Made by a program: the position numbers and the translations under genes. Shown here piece by piece: positions 18,489 through 26,703 of a DNA stretch of 64,000 nucleotides (positions are counted from its first letter, which is position 1; each line of letters starts with the position of its first letter). The notes beneath the pieces were generated by a model that had not been told where the DNA came from, searched no databases, and saw only the letters and a program-made list of their open reading frames with translations. Source of the stretch: Paenibacillus sp. FSL K6-3182 (GTDB taxonomy: Bacteria > Bacillota > Bacilli > Paenibacillales > Paenibacillaceae); assembly GCF_037976325.1 (NCBI RefSeq), contig NZ_CP150265.1:6461001-6525000 (forward strand). The letters run 5' to 3'.

Positions 18489-18522
18489 CTCCATACCTCC
18501 ACCCCTTCCAGTCATTCCTATT

Positions 18523-18551
18523 ATTGTAAAGGTGAATTTACCATTTTACAA
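18523..18551 (-). promoter_or_regulatory. pyrE promoter
   Basis: TTGTAA, 17 bases, TACAAT on the minus strand. The predicted start near 18516 leaves a leader of about 160 nucleotides with the ORF and hairpin. Confidence 0.55.
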
Positions 18552-18578
18552 CTAATTTTTCATAGATGGCGAAAAGAG

Positions 18579-18968
18579 CTATAGACAAGCAATTACTCTA
18601 GACACCTGTAGATCGTTTTTCTTTTCCTCTAATGTAAACCATGCGATTCCTTTCAATACCTGCTCATCAGCAGAGAGCTCAGGGTCTACTCCAAGATGCG
18701 CCTCTTCCTTCGCATCAACGGTAACAAGGTAGCAATAATCCGGCCCTAATGAATATTCCGCTTCAAATAGTAGTCTTTCAGCTTTGCCATTTAGACAGAC
18801 TTCTTCCTTAACCTCACGAATAACCGCTTCCTCATTCGTTTCTCCAGCTTCTACGCCACCGCCGGGCAATGTCCAGAAGCTCCGATTCTCGAGGGGATGA
18901 TCTTGAAAGACCATCAAAATTTTCTCATCACGAATAATTGCCGCACAAACCCTCGGTCTTAGCTCCAT
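18579..18968 (-). CDS. NUDIX hydrolase
   Basis: A 129-residue NUDIX protein. The box GGVEAGETNEEAVIREVKEE is complete apart from Cys in place of the final Gly. Strand VCAAIIRDEKILMVFQ precedes it, and FWTLPGGG leads into the box. Substrates of such enzymes are nucleoside diphosphates linked to other groups. GGAGG precedes the ATG. It is the last gene of an operon with a HAD phosphatase (15-base gap) and a serine hydrolase. Confidence 0.9.
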   Translation of the reverse strand: MELRPRVCAAIIRDEKILMVFQDHPLENRSFWTLPGGGVEAGETNEEAVIREVKEEVCLNGKAERLLFEAEYSLGPDYCYLVTVDAKEEAHLGVDPELSADEQVLKGIAWFTLEEKKNDLQVSRVIACL

Positions 18969-18983
18969 TTTAGCTTTCCTCCG

Positions 18984-19646
18984 TTATTTCCATTGTTCAA
19001 CTAGATGTCTAATTTCTATTAAGTCCGTCACCTTCGCGTCATACTCAAATGACTCCGTATAATAGTTGTCTTCCTTCCATATTCCCCTCATGCCTGTCGC
19101 TTTGCTCGCAGTGATGTCATTGACTGGATGGTCTCCAACATAAACACATGCCTCTATTGCCACATTCAGTTTTTCCGCAGCTCGCAGGAATATAGCGGGA
19201 TCAGGCTTTCGGAGGCCCTCCCGCTCCGAAATAAGAATTTCATCAAAATAATGAGCGATTTGGAGGGCCTGAATATTGCTCGCTTGAAAGTTGCCGAATC
19301 CGTTCGTAATCATCGCCAGCTTATAGCCTTTTTCCTTAAGGCTATCGAGCAGTTCTATCATATTAGGAAATGAAACCGCATGATTTGAGAAACCTATTTT
19401 ATAGTCTTCTAGCAACTCATTCCAATCCATCCTAAGCCCAAACTCTCGTATGAGCTCCTGGTATACTTTGTCCTTCCAAACATAGCCACGACTGTCTAAT
19501 GCGATGAACCTTTTAATATAACTCTCTTTATCCACCTCGCCGTTCGGTCTAATCAATCTCTCGAATTGCTCCTCTACGAACTTCAATAAGGAACGATCAC
19601 GATCCAGCAGCGTACCGTCTAAATCAAAAATAACGGCTTGTATCAT
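18984..19646 (-). CDS. HAD-superfamily phosphatase
   Basis: A 220-residue haloacid-dehalogenase-type hydrolase. Motif I is FDLDGTLLDRD, motif II ITNGF, motif III Lys in REGLRKPDPAIF and motif IV VGDHPVNDI. A helical cap lies between motifs I and II, as in the phosphoglycolate-phosphatase-like group (YjjG/YfnB type). The start overlaps the serine hydrolase stop by four bases (ATGA), so translation is coupled. Substrate unknown. Confidence 0.9.
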   Translation of the reverse strand: MIQAVIFDLDGTLLDRDRSLLKFVEEQFERLIRPNGEVDKESYIKRFIALDSRGYVWKDKVYQELIREFGLRMDWNELLEDYKIGFSNHAVSFPNMIELLDSLKEKGYKLAMITNGFGNFQASNIQALQIAHYFDEILISEREGLRKPDPAIFLRAAEKLNVAIEACVYVGDHPVNDITASKATGMRGIWKEDNYYTESFEYDAKVTDLIEIRHLVEQWK

Positions 19647-20974
19647 GGCTTAACACTCTTCACTGCTTTTTTGACGCCGCCAAACAGCTGAACCGTTAAT
19701 TCTGGTACAGATCCGTTTACAGTAAAAGTTATCTTTCCGTCCATTCCATTCAAGAAAAACAGCAGTTCTCCCTCTACTGCGGAATACGGACAGAGCTCAA
19801 ATTTAAACCACGTATTTTGGGTGAGATAAAACTTCTCTTGCTCTTGCGAAATGATTAATGGCGAGCCAGGCTCCCCTTCCACATCGTAGCTGCCAACGAG
19901 ATTGTTATACTGATTGATTTCCAGCTTGATCGGCGTATGCGGTATCGGAAGCTGCACTTCCCCGCCCAAAACAAGCCGCGCCAGCTGCTGACTAATCGGT
20001 CCTACCTGCGTCGTTACTAGATTAGATAAAACGATTACCGTTACATCTTCTTTTTTATAATGCCTCATTTCGGTTAAGAAACCATTAATGCCCCCGCCAT
20101 GGCCGATAACTGTCCTGTGGCTGCCCATAATTTCTTCCTCATATATAAATAATCCGTAGCCATATGTTTCTTTGAAAGGTGTCGTCATGCTCGCATAAGC
20201 CTTCTCGCTGATCTGCCTATGTGAATGCAGCGCCAGTCCCCAAATATAAAGGTCCTCAACGGTCGAATACATGCCTCCAGCGCCGGATGGAATAGTCATT
20301 TCCAGAAACTCTGCATTCACTACTTCACCCCAAACCTCGTAGCCGGATGCACGGTTTTTCAATATTTTCTTAGCATGATCATAACCGGTATTTATCATTC
20401 CGAGCGGCTTCAATATGGCATGGTAGATATAGTCCTCGTAAGTGCGTCCGGATATTTTCTCGATAATTGCTGTAAGAAGCACATAACCTGAATTGCTGTA
20501 ATCAAACTTCTCCCCCGGTTCAAACAACAAGGGTTTGTCTGCAAATCTGGCAATGAGGTCGTCTGTAGAAGAAACAAGTCTCATCTTTGATACAAAATCC
20601 TCTAGGCCTGTGTAGTTCGGAATTCCTGATGTATGTGTTAGCAAGTGATGAATCGTAATTTTATCGCCATTTGGATAGCTGGGGAGGTACTCGGAGATCG
20701 GATCTTCTACGTTCAAAAGCTTCAGTTCATGCATCATAACGATTGCTGCTGCCGTAAATTGCTTTGTAATCGAGCCGATACGGAATTTCGTCTGCGGGTC
20801 ATTCGGAACATCAAGCTCAAAGCTTGCCATCCCATAGCCCTTATTTAAGATAATTCGTCCCTCGAATGCAACCAATACACAACCGTTAAGATAACCTAGC
20901 TTAGCTAGACAATTGCAATGATTGTCTAGTTTTTGTTGCAATTGATCGGTAGATGTTACGTGTTCTGTATTCAT
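19643..20974 (-). CDS. Serine hydrolase, class C beta-lactamase/PBP-like family
   Basis: A 443-residue protein with the active-site motif GSITKQFTAAAI (Ser-X-X-Lys) and the Tyr motif FDYSNSGYVLL. HLLTHTSGIPNYT is also typical, and a C-terminal beta-rich extension starts at about residue 330. No signal peptide is visible, so it is likely cytoplasmic. Family members act as esterases, D-aminopeptidases or peptidases rather than true beta-lactamases. It heads a three-gene operon with the HAD and NUDIX genes. A second family member is at 55464. Confidence 0.88.
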   Translation of the reverse strand: MNTEHVTSTDQLQQKLDNHCNCLAKLGYLNGCVLVAFEGRIILNKGYGMASFELDVPNDPQTKFRIGSITKQFTAAAIVMMHELKLLNVEDPISEYLPSYPNGDKITIHHLLTHTSGIPNYTGLEDFVSKMRLVSSTDDLIARFADKPLLFEPGEKFDYSNSGYVLLTAIIEKISGRTYEDYIYHAILKPLGMINTGYDHAKKILKNRASGYEVWGEVVNAEFLEMTIPSGAGGMYSTVEDLYIWGLALHSHRQISEKAYASMTTPFKETYGYGLFIYEEEIMGSHRTVIGHGGGINGFLTEMRHYKKEDVTVIVLSNLVTTQVGPISQQLARLVLGGEVQLPIPHTPIKLEINQYNNLVGSYDVEGEPGSPLIISQEQEKFYLTQNTWFKFELCPYSAVEGELLFFLNGMDGKITFTVNGSVPELTVQLFGGVKKAVKSVKP

Positions 20975-21345
20975 CAGATCATCTCCCTTTAGAAAGAAGT
21001 CTATTCTATTAGCTAATTAACATGAATAATCAGCCACCTCAATAATACCGTACACACGTTCGTAATGTAAACATTTTCCTTGTTGATATCTTTTTATAAA
21101 ATAAGTAACGCAGCCCTATATTTAGACTGTGTTGGCGCTCGAATGATTTTAATACATGTAATGAACTCAGGAGACGTTATTTCAATCAAATTATCGTTTT
21201 CTGAACTCTAACGAACTCCAGTAACGTTATTCTGCAAAATAACTTCAATGTATGGAGCTACAACGTTAAATAGCGCCAGTGGGATTCGTTACATACCAAA
21301 AAGAGTCTAATTTGATCATATAGCGACTCTGGAGTTCGTTAGCGA
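20975..21345. other. Gene-free gap with repetitive sequence
   Basis: No ORF with coding character. The right half holds repeated variants of GAACTC(C)AG and CGTTAT and the inverted repeat listed separately. Confidence 0.6.
21208..21342. repeat. 135-bp element bounded by perfect 14-bp inverted repeats
   Basis: CTAACGAACTCCAG (21208-21221) and CTGGAGTTCGTTAG (21329-21342) are exact reverse complements. The interior has further variants of the same words (GAACTCAGGAGACGTTAT lies just outside). It directly abuts the end of the UDP-sugar pyrophosphorylase gene. It looks like a non-coding palindromic intergenic element. Confidence 0.6.
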
Positions 21346-22704
21346 TCAGTCAAAGCCCCAATCTTCCGCTTTCAAGCCTTCACCGTTATACGAAGTTAAT
21401 GGTGAAATTTCAATATCACGACCTTGCAGCTGCTCTTCAGAAACACCGGCGGCGCGCAGCCAGCTTCGATGAAGCGACTGAACGAGCTTGCGTGCACTAA
21501 GCGGACTGTCTTCACCCGATTTATTTTTGACCGGAGCGAATTCCTCCTCACGAGTCCCCCGCACAACAGTAACTTCATCGGCCAATGGAAAAAAATCGAA
21601 AATAAAGCGTTCGAGCTTATAGGCATTTGGCTCCGTAGGTGTGATGATGCTTCCTTCGGCGTCCATGTATTTCATCTTTTTGGAGGCAATATGGAAAGGG
21701 ATATCCGTATCTGCATGCTCTTCAATGAAGTTCAGCTTAAATAAATGGATAGAAATATGCCCTAAGCTATAGAACGATCGTCCGTCATTCGTTCTTTTAT
21801 CCTTGATGGATGACGGAATTTCGTTATACTCGAGCACAGCCGGACGATCATTTTTCAAACATAAAATCCCGATTTTCTCGTCAACATCCGTTTTTTCGAT
21901 AACCTTTGTTGCAACCATCTGATTGCGTGACGCAGCTAGTCCAATAAAAGCAGGGTCTGCGACCTTTATGAGCGCATTGTCTACATTATAATAAAACAAC
22001 CACTCTAAGCCTCTTTGCTTCATATCAGCAATTGCTCCTGTGCGTTTTAACGACGCGAAACATTCTCCATTGCCGCTAGGGGCCAGCATAAGTGTTCCGT
22101 CCTCCGATAAAAGCAGCTTACCGTCATGACCGAGCGCAGGCATCGTATTTTGCTGGAAGAAAAAACAGTCCTCCGCTGGATAACCAAAGTAATGTAAGGA
22201 ATGAAAAAATGCCTTCGTTGCTTCATGATTATCGGGGCTTGTCATGATATACCATGGGATAGACTTGCCGGCTTTTCTCGATAAATACAGCAGCCGCTCT
22301 GCTTGAAGCTGAAATAAAGATTTATGGGATGGAAGTCCAATATCCAGCGTACCCTTAGGCCCATCATGGCCAAGCCTGCTGCCCTGACCGCCAGCAACAA
22401 CGATAACTCCAGCTTTCCCAGCTCGCAGCAGCTCCCATCCCTTTTCTGTATATGCCGCTTTTTCTCCCTGTTCAAAGTCTTCCCAGTCTTCAAAAGGTAT
22501 CGAAGATATCGTATCGTTGTTCAGCTTCTTAGTATCGCTGCGGCCGGCTAAAGTTTTGGCTATCCGCTCAAAATCAATTTCTAAAATTTGCGCAGCCAGC
22601 TTGTTTTTCTCCTGCTCCGGTAGGTTTGCAAGCATCTCCAGAACATGCTGCTGCTCATACATACGAAGCTTGGCTTCCGCTAATCTTATAGGTAGCTGAT
22701 CCAA
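21346..22704 (-). CDS. UDP-sugar (UDP-GlcNAc-like) pyrophosphorylase, eukaryotic UDPGP type
   Basis: A 452-residue nucleotidyltransferase with signature VVAGGQGSRLGHDGPKG, where the UAP1/AGX family has the consensus G-G-X-G-T-R-L-G. Later PWYIMTSPDNHEAT, MPALGHDGKLLL and FYYNVDNALIKVADP fit the UDPGP fold. It would make a UDP-hexose(amine) from UTP and the sugar 1-phosphate. It is distinct from bacterial GalU/GlmU. TTG 22704 is the start, with AGGAGG nine bases ahead. It lies 18 bases after the LysR gene and is probably co-transcribed with it. Confidence 0.85.
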   Translation of the reverse strand: MDQLPIRLAEAKLRMYEQQHVLEMLANLPEQEKNKLAAQILEIDFERIAKTLAGRSDTKKLNNDTISSIPFEDWEDFEQGEKAAYTEKGWELLRAGKAGVIVVAGGQGSRLGHDGPKGTLDIGLPSHKSLFQLQAERLLYLSRKAGKSIPWYIMTSPDNHEATKAFFHSLHYFGYPAEDCFFFQQNTMPALGHDGKLLLSEDGTLMLAPSGNGECFASLKRTGAIADMKQRGLEWLFYYNVDNALIKVADPAFIGLAASRNQMVATKVIEKTDVDEKIGILCLKNDRPAVLEYNEIPSSIKDKRTNDGRSFYSLGHISIHLFKLNFIEEHADTDIPFHIASKKMKYMDAEGSIITPTEPNAYKLERFIFDFFPLADEVTVVRGTREEEFAPVKNKSGEDSPLSARKLVQSLHRSWLRAAGVSEEQLQGRDIEISPLTSYNGEGLKAEDWGFD

Positions 22705-22722
22705 GTGTTGTCTCCTCCTTTA

Positions 22723-23619
22723 TTACATTTCAGTACGAAAGCTTTCAATAAATTGCTGCGCGCGCTTGGACAAATAATGATCCTTCAGCCATAGAATGCC
22801 AACACCAGACTGAAAGTCTGCATCCTCAATGTTGAGCATTTTGACGACGGTGCTTGGAAAAGAAGACATAACCGATTTCGGAAATACGGTCGCCCCAATG
22901 CCGCAAGCGATAAGGGACATAATAATGGCGACACTAGAGCATTCGCATATAATATTAGGAACGAAGCCGTGCCGTTTGCACTCGTTCACGACCTGCTCAT
23001 GCATGCGAGTCGTTCGATCCGTCTTCAAGGTGAGGAACGGAAACTGGGCAAGCTCCTTCATGCACAATGCTTCTTTTCCTGCATATTCCGTCCATGAGCT
23101 TGGAATAACGGCTACAAACGGATCTGATGGCAGCGGCATAATGGAGTATTGCTGCGGATGTTTCTGTGCCTCAAACGGCAGCCGAGCGATAACTAAATCT
23201 ATGGCTCGCTTCTCCAGCTGTTCACCAAGATAGAAGTGATCGCCCTCCGATATTTTAAACGTAACTTGAGGATATTTTTCTCTGAACAGCTCAATATTTT
23301 TGGGCAATAAGGAAATGCAGGAAACAACAGACCCGATCGACAGGACGCCGCGAACCCCCTCCTCCATCCCCTTTACTTCTCTGAGGGATTCATCAAATTG
23401 CAAGAGCAGCGACTCTGCCTTCTGCTTGAGCAGCTCACCTGAATCGGTCAAAATCAACCCTTTGCCGTTTCGTTCAAACAGCTTGACGCCAAGCTCCTCT
23501 TCCATTTGCTTCAATTGCCTGCTAAGAGGCGGCTGTTCCATATTAAGCAGCTTTGCAGCGCGCGTAACCTGTCCCTCTTGTGCTATAGTTAAGAAGTATT
23601 TAAGCTGCCGCATGTCCAA
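22723..23619 (-). CDS. LysR-type transcriptional regulator
   Basis: An N-terminal winged HTH (MRQLKYFLTIAQEGQVTRAA, then PPLSRQLKQMEEELGVKLF) is followed by a periplasmic-binding-like effector domain (about 90-298). GTG 23628, TTG 23619 and a later ATG are possible starts. TTG 23619 has GGAG eight bases ahead and is preferred, giving 298 residues. It is divergent from ilvE with an LTTR-type dyad between them, and upstream of the UDP-sugar pyrophosphorylase. It may respond to a branched-chain amino-acid signal. Confidence 0.9.
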   Translation of the reverse strand: MDMRQLKYFLTIAQEGQVTRAAKLLNMEQPPLSRQLKQMEEELGVKLFERNGKGLILTDSGELLKQKAESLLLQFDESLREVKGMEEGVRGVLSIGSVVSCISLLPKNIELFREKYPQVTFKISEGDHFYLGEQLEKRAIDLVIARLPFEAQKHPQQYSIMPLPSDPFVAVIPSSWTEYAGKEALCMKELAQFPFLTLKTDRTTRMHEQVVNECKRHGFVPNIICECSSVAIIMSLIACGIGATVFPKSVMSSFPSTVVKMLNIEDADFQSGVGILWLKDHYLSKRAQQFIESFRTEM

Positions 23620-23636
23620 TTCGATCACTCCGTCCG

Positions 23637-23657
23637 TTCATACCCTAAAGGTATGGA
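23637..23657. promoter_or_regulatory. LysR-type operator between the regulator and ilvE
   Basis: CATACC-CTAAA-GGTATG is a perfect dyad containing the T-N11-A pattern typical of LysR sites, and weaker pairing extends it. It overlaps the -35 of the ilvE promoter (TGGACA, 18 bases, TTAAAT). Confidence 0.6.
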
Positions 23658-23738
23658 CATTCAATAAAATAGATATTTTAAATATATCGCATGAAGTGAT
23701 AGCATTCAATTAACGATCAATAAAGGGAGATGGGCCAT

Positions 23739-24821
23739 TTGCTACAATCATTGGAAATCGAGTTAACCAAAAACAAGAAACAACAACCAGAAGTGGACCA
23801 GCTTGGGTTCGGCAATCATTTTACGGACCATATGTTTATTATGGATTATTCGACGGACAACGGGTGGCACAAGCCGCGTATTCTGCCTTACCAACCGATC
23901 GTATTAGACCCTGCAGCTAAAGTGTTTCATTATGGACAAACGATCTTTGAAGGCTTGAAAGCGTATAAAACCGACGATGGTCGCGTATTGCTGTTCAGAC
24001 CTCAAAAAAACATACAACGAATGAATCGCTCTAACGAGCGACTCAGCGTGCCTGAGCTCGATATTGATTCAACGATTGAAGCTTTAAAGCAGCTTATTTC
24101 AGTTGATAAGGACTGGATTCCAACAGCACCTAGCACATCGCTTTATATTCGTCCTTTCGTCATAGCGACTCAACCTCAGCTTGGTGTAGCACCGTCTACA
24201 GAGTATAAATTCATCATCATTATGTCGCCGGTAGGCGCTTACTACACAGAAGGCGTGAACCCGGTAAAAATCTTCGTCGAATCCGAGTACGTTCGTTCCG
24301 TAAAGGGGGGCGTGGGCGAAGCGAAGACTGCCGGCAACTACGCTGCTGGTCTGAAAGCACAGGAGCTTGCTAAAGAGAAAGGTTATTCTCAGGTGCTATG
24401 GCTCGATGGCGTACATCGCAAATATATCGAAGAAGTCGGAAGTATGAACGTCTTCTTCAAAATTAACGGCGTTGTTCATACACCTGCACTAAACGGCAGT
24501 ATTCTCGATGGGGTGACTCGCAATTCCATCATTCATATGCTCCGTCATTGGAATATTGAAGTTGTCGAGCGTCCGATTACGATCGAAGAGCTGTATGAGG
24601 CTGGCCGCAGCGGCGCATTAGAGGAAGCTTTCGGAACTGGTACGGCTGCTGTTATTTCTCCTATTGGAGAACTGAACTGGCAAGATGATGTTCTCGTCAT
24701 CAATGGAGGCCAGACTGGCGAAATCTCCAAGAAGCTTTACGATACGCTAACGGGCATTCAAATGGGCAAAATTGCAGATCCATTTGACTGGATGGTAGAG
24801 GCTACTCCTGTTAACGTCTAG
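23739..24821 (+). CDS. ilvE: Branched-chain amino acid aminotransferase
   Basis: A class IV PLP aminotransferase for leucine, isoleucine and valine, of the long BCAT-II type. Key motifs are VFHYGQTIFEGLKAYK, LYIRPFVIATQPQLGV, the PLP Lys in GGVGEAKTAGNYAAG, and EVGSMNVFF with ILDGVTRNSI. ATG 23730 sits right against GGGAG. TTG 23739 has the normal nine-base spacing and is preferred, giving 360 residues. It is controlled from the intergenic region shared with the LysR gene and ends in a strong terminator. Confidence 0.94.
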   Translation: MLQSLEIELTKNKKQQPEVDQLGFGNHFTDHMFIMDYSTDNGWHKPRILPYQPIVLDPAAKVFHYGQTIFEGLKAYKTDDGRVLLFRPQKNIQRMNRSNERLSVPELDIDSTIEALKQLISVDKDWIPTAPSTSLYIRPFVIATQPQLGVAPSTEYKFIIIMSPVGAYYTEGVNPVKIFVESEYVRSVKGGVGEAKTAGNYAAGLKAQELAKEKGYSQVLWLDGVHRKYIEEVGSMNVFFKINGVVHTPALNGSILDGVTRNSIIHMLRHWNIEVVERPITIEELYEAGRSGALEEAFGTGTAAVISPIGELNWQDDVLVINGGQTGEISKKLYDTLTGIQMGKIADPFDWMVEATPVNV

Positions 24822-24832
24822 CTTATTTTAAT

Positions 24833-24868
24833 AAAAGGCTGCCGAATCCATTGATCGGCAGCCTTTTT
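24833..24868. terminator. Bidirectional terminator between ilvE and the VOC gene
   Basis: 13-bp arms AAAAGGCTGCCGA and TCGGCAGCCTTTT with a nine-base loop, T-rich on both strands. Confidence 0.9.
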
Positions 24869-24874
24869 ACTATT

Positions 24875-25276
24875 TTAGTTGCCTGGGTTGCCATCTGTTC
24901 CGCCGAATGCAAAGTGGTAGCCATCCGGGTCCTCGATGACGAACTCTTTCCATGGTCCTCCGTCTGCATAAATGATTGGTTCCACGGAAATGATAACATT
25001 TTTACTGCGGAACTCCTCGTACAGCGCATCCAATTGTGCCCATGTTTCTGTGTAAACCTGTACATCCACGGCATAACCGCCGCCAGCTGGACGCTGATTC
25101 GGCCTTACATCCGAAGGGTCGGCCGCTTGAAATAGCTTGAGTGCTACGCCATGCAAGCCGCCGCGCTCTGCCCACCAATCGGTTACATTAAAACCAAGCG
25201 AATCGCGATAAAAGCTTTGAGACTTTGCTAAATCGGATACCATTAATACGGTAAGAGAGCTAAGTTGATTAGACAT
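24875..25276 (-). CDS. VOC-family (glyoxalase/bleomycin resistance-like) protein
   Basis: A 133-residue single VOC unit: LTVLMVSDLAKSQSFYRDSL starts the first beta-alpha-beta module, and IEDPDGYHFAFGG ends the second with a likely metal Glu/Asp position. Members are dioxygenases, isomerases or binding proteins, and none is implied by context. ATG 25276 has AAAGGAG eleven bases ahead. The longer frame to 25312 is unlikely. Confidence 0.87.
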   Translation of the reverse strand: MSNQLSSLTVLMVSDLAKSQSFYRDSLGFNVTDWWAERGGLHGVALKLFQAADPSDVRPNQRPAGGGYAVDVQVYTETWAQLDALYEEFRSKNVIISVEPIIYADGGPWKEFVIEDPDGYHFAFGGTDGNPGN

Positions 25277-25407
25277 TTCCGCTTCTACTCCTTTGATAGC
25301 ATCGTAATCCATATTTTTATTCGCTTATTTGTTTATATTTCCTTTTTCCTTGAAGAAAATGAAGCTGGATCAAAAGGGCAAGACCATTCATTTGATGGAT
25401 ACGCCAT

Positions 25408-25723
25408 CTAAAAAACACTAACATTTCTTTTAACTAAATTCTTAAATACCGAGTATTCCTTATTCGACTTAATAAAACTTAATATCTTCTCGGCACATTC
25501 TATTAGATTCATCTCTTCCGTATTTACTTCGAGGTCATATTCATCAATGCTATATACTTTGCTGAACTGTGAAGCTGCTAGTCCAATATTTCTATCTCCT
25601 CTTGCTTGCTCTCTTCTTATGAGTTCTTCCTTCGAGCATATTACACCTATAAATAATGTAGGCTGATTGAAAAATATATCAAGACACTCATTAAACCACT
25701 TGTCATTCTCGATTACAGTATCT
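25408..25723 (-). pseudogene. 5'-truncated copy of the CPT-like kinase gene
   Basis: The open frame matches the last 105 or so residues of the intact kinase at 37081-37683 nearly base for base (shared FIGVICSKEELIRREQARGD, VNTEEMN, NKEYSVFK). The similarity continues past the stop into GGATACGCCATCTA. It ends abruptly at TTAGATAC, where a copy of the dispersed repeat begins. Start codon and P-loop are missing. Confidence 0.8.
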
Positions 25724-25727
25724 AACG

Positions 25728-25756
25728 ATAGAACTATCGTCTCACGTTAGCTTAAT
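25728..25756 (+). repeat. Dispersed palindromic repeat, copy 1
   Basis: ATAGAACTAT-CGTCTCACGT-TAGCTTAAT, one half-unit of the family TTGAACTA-N10-TAGCTTAA. It marks the exact breakpoint of the truncated kinase gene. Confidence 0.6.
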
Positions 25757-25844
25757 ATCCAATCGGTCCAGTAATCCCATGTTTTAGAACGCAAATTTGC
25801 CCACGTTGCGTCATATGAACAATCGTTTGTATGATTTTTCATAC

Positions 25845-25882
25845 AAAAAAAGACACTGATCTCCTATTCCAGTGTCTTTTTT
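25845..25882. terminator. Terminator between two pseudogenes
   Basis: AAAAAAGACACTG and CAGTGTCTTTTTT pair perfectly around an 11-base loop. A second dyad TTTGTATGA/TCATACAAA lies just before it (25826-25847). It probably ended the former ABC-F gene on the minus strand. Confidence 0.8.
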
Positions 25883-25931
25883 GTTGATACTTTTCCACCA
25901 ACAAAGAGGGTTATGATTTAAAGCAAAGCAA

Positions 25932-26555
25932 CTACTTAATCAGCTCTTCTAGCTCTTTAGCCAATACTTTTGCAAGTACAAAATCTGTATCTTATAAAGC
26001 CAATTCTATTTTCGTTTCAACTGATTTTTTCTTTTGTTCAGTTTCTAAATAGTCTCTATCAAAATGACTAGCATAAATCATCTTTCTAAATTTATGTATA
26101 CTCATTTTTCGAATCGTCTTATCGTCAATGATTAAAACATAATCCATACCATTTACCACAGAATAGAAATCATGACAATCGCACCTTTATGGTCTTCAAT
26201 GGCTTTCTCCAGTGCTATTTGTGTATAGGTGTCTAAATGACTTGTCGGTTCATCAAGAAGCAATACGTTTGCTTTACTGGCGGAAACTTTAGCCAATTGA
26301 AGCATATTTTTTTCCGCCAGATAAAGATTCTATCTTTTGATTAACAATTTCCCCTTCAACCTTCAAAGCAATACTTTGAAATATATGATCTAATCTCTTC
26401 ATAAGTTTTAAACCCAGCATCGATGAATTCTTCTAGCATTGTATTAGAATCATTTAGCATTTCGCCTTGAATATGAGATAAGTAAGCCACTTTAACATCA
26501 GCATTTATTTGAATTGAATCATGATTATTTTCAAAGATTTCTCGGAGCAAGCGTT
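25932..26555 (-). pseudogene. Decayed ABC-F type ATPase (antibiotic-resistance/ribosome-protection-like)
   Basis: Across frameshifts the minus strand gives LREIFENNHDSIQINAD, VAYLSHIQGEMLND, GFKTYEEIRSYISKY, IESLSGGKKNMLQLAK (ABC signature) and VLLLDEPTSHLDTY (Walker B). The tail is KVLAKELEELIK. These are the second ATPase domain and C-terminus of an ABC-F protein of the Vga/Msr/Lsa kind. The first domain and Walker A are gone, and there are several stops. Confidence 0.78.
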
Positions 26556-26572
26556 TCCATAGATTCTATATT

Positions 26573-26602
26573 TTGACAGGTTGAATACCTGGTAAATATA
26601 CC
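26573..26602 (+). promoter_or_regulatory. Promoter for the CBM9-esterase-SLH gene
   Basis: TTGACA with a 17-18 base spacer to ATATAC/TATACC, about 100 bases before the ATG. A small dyad AGGT-TGAAT-ACCT lies in the spacer. Confidence 0.45.
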
Positions 26603-26621
26603 ACATCATATAGTTGGGCGT

Positions 26622-26636
26622 TTGTCAAATTGACAA
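26622..26636. promoter_or_regulatory. Palindrome in the leader of the CBM9-esterase-SLH gene
   Basis: TTGTCAA-A-TTGACAA, perfect over 15 bases, just downstream of the predicted promoter. It is a repressor-site candidate. Confidence 0.4.
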
Positions 26637-26703
26637 TGTGTCCGAATACGATGCGGGTAAGCCGTGGGCGCACCGGATCGAAAAATAAGGAGGATTTTCA
26701 TTT

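Noticed and set aside
18395..18551. PyrR-binding attenuator for pyrE
   Set aside because: The conserved PyrR anti-antiterminator loop was not found; the leader-ORF model fits better.
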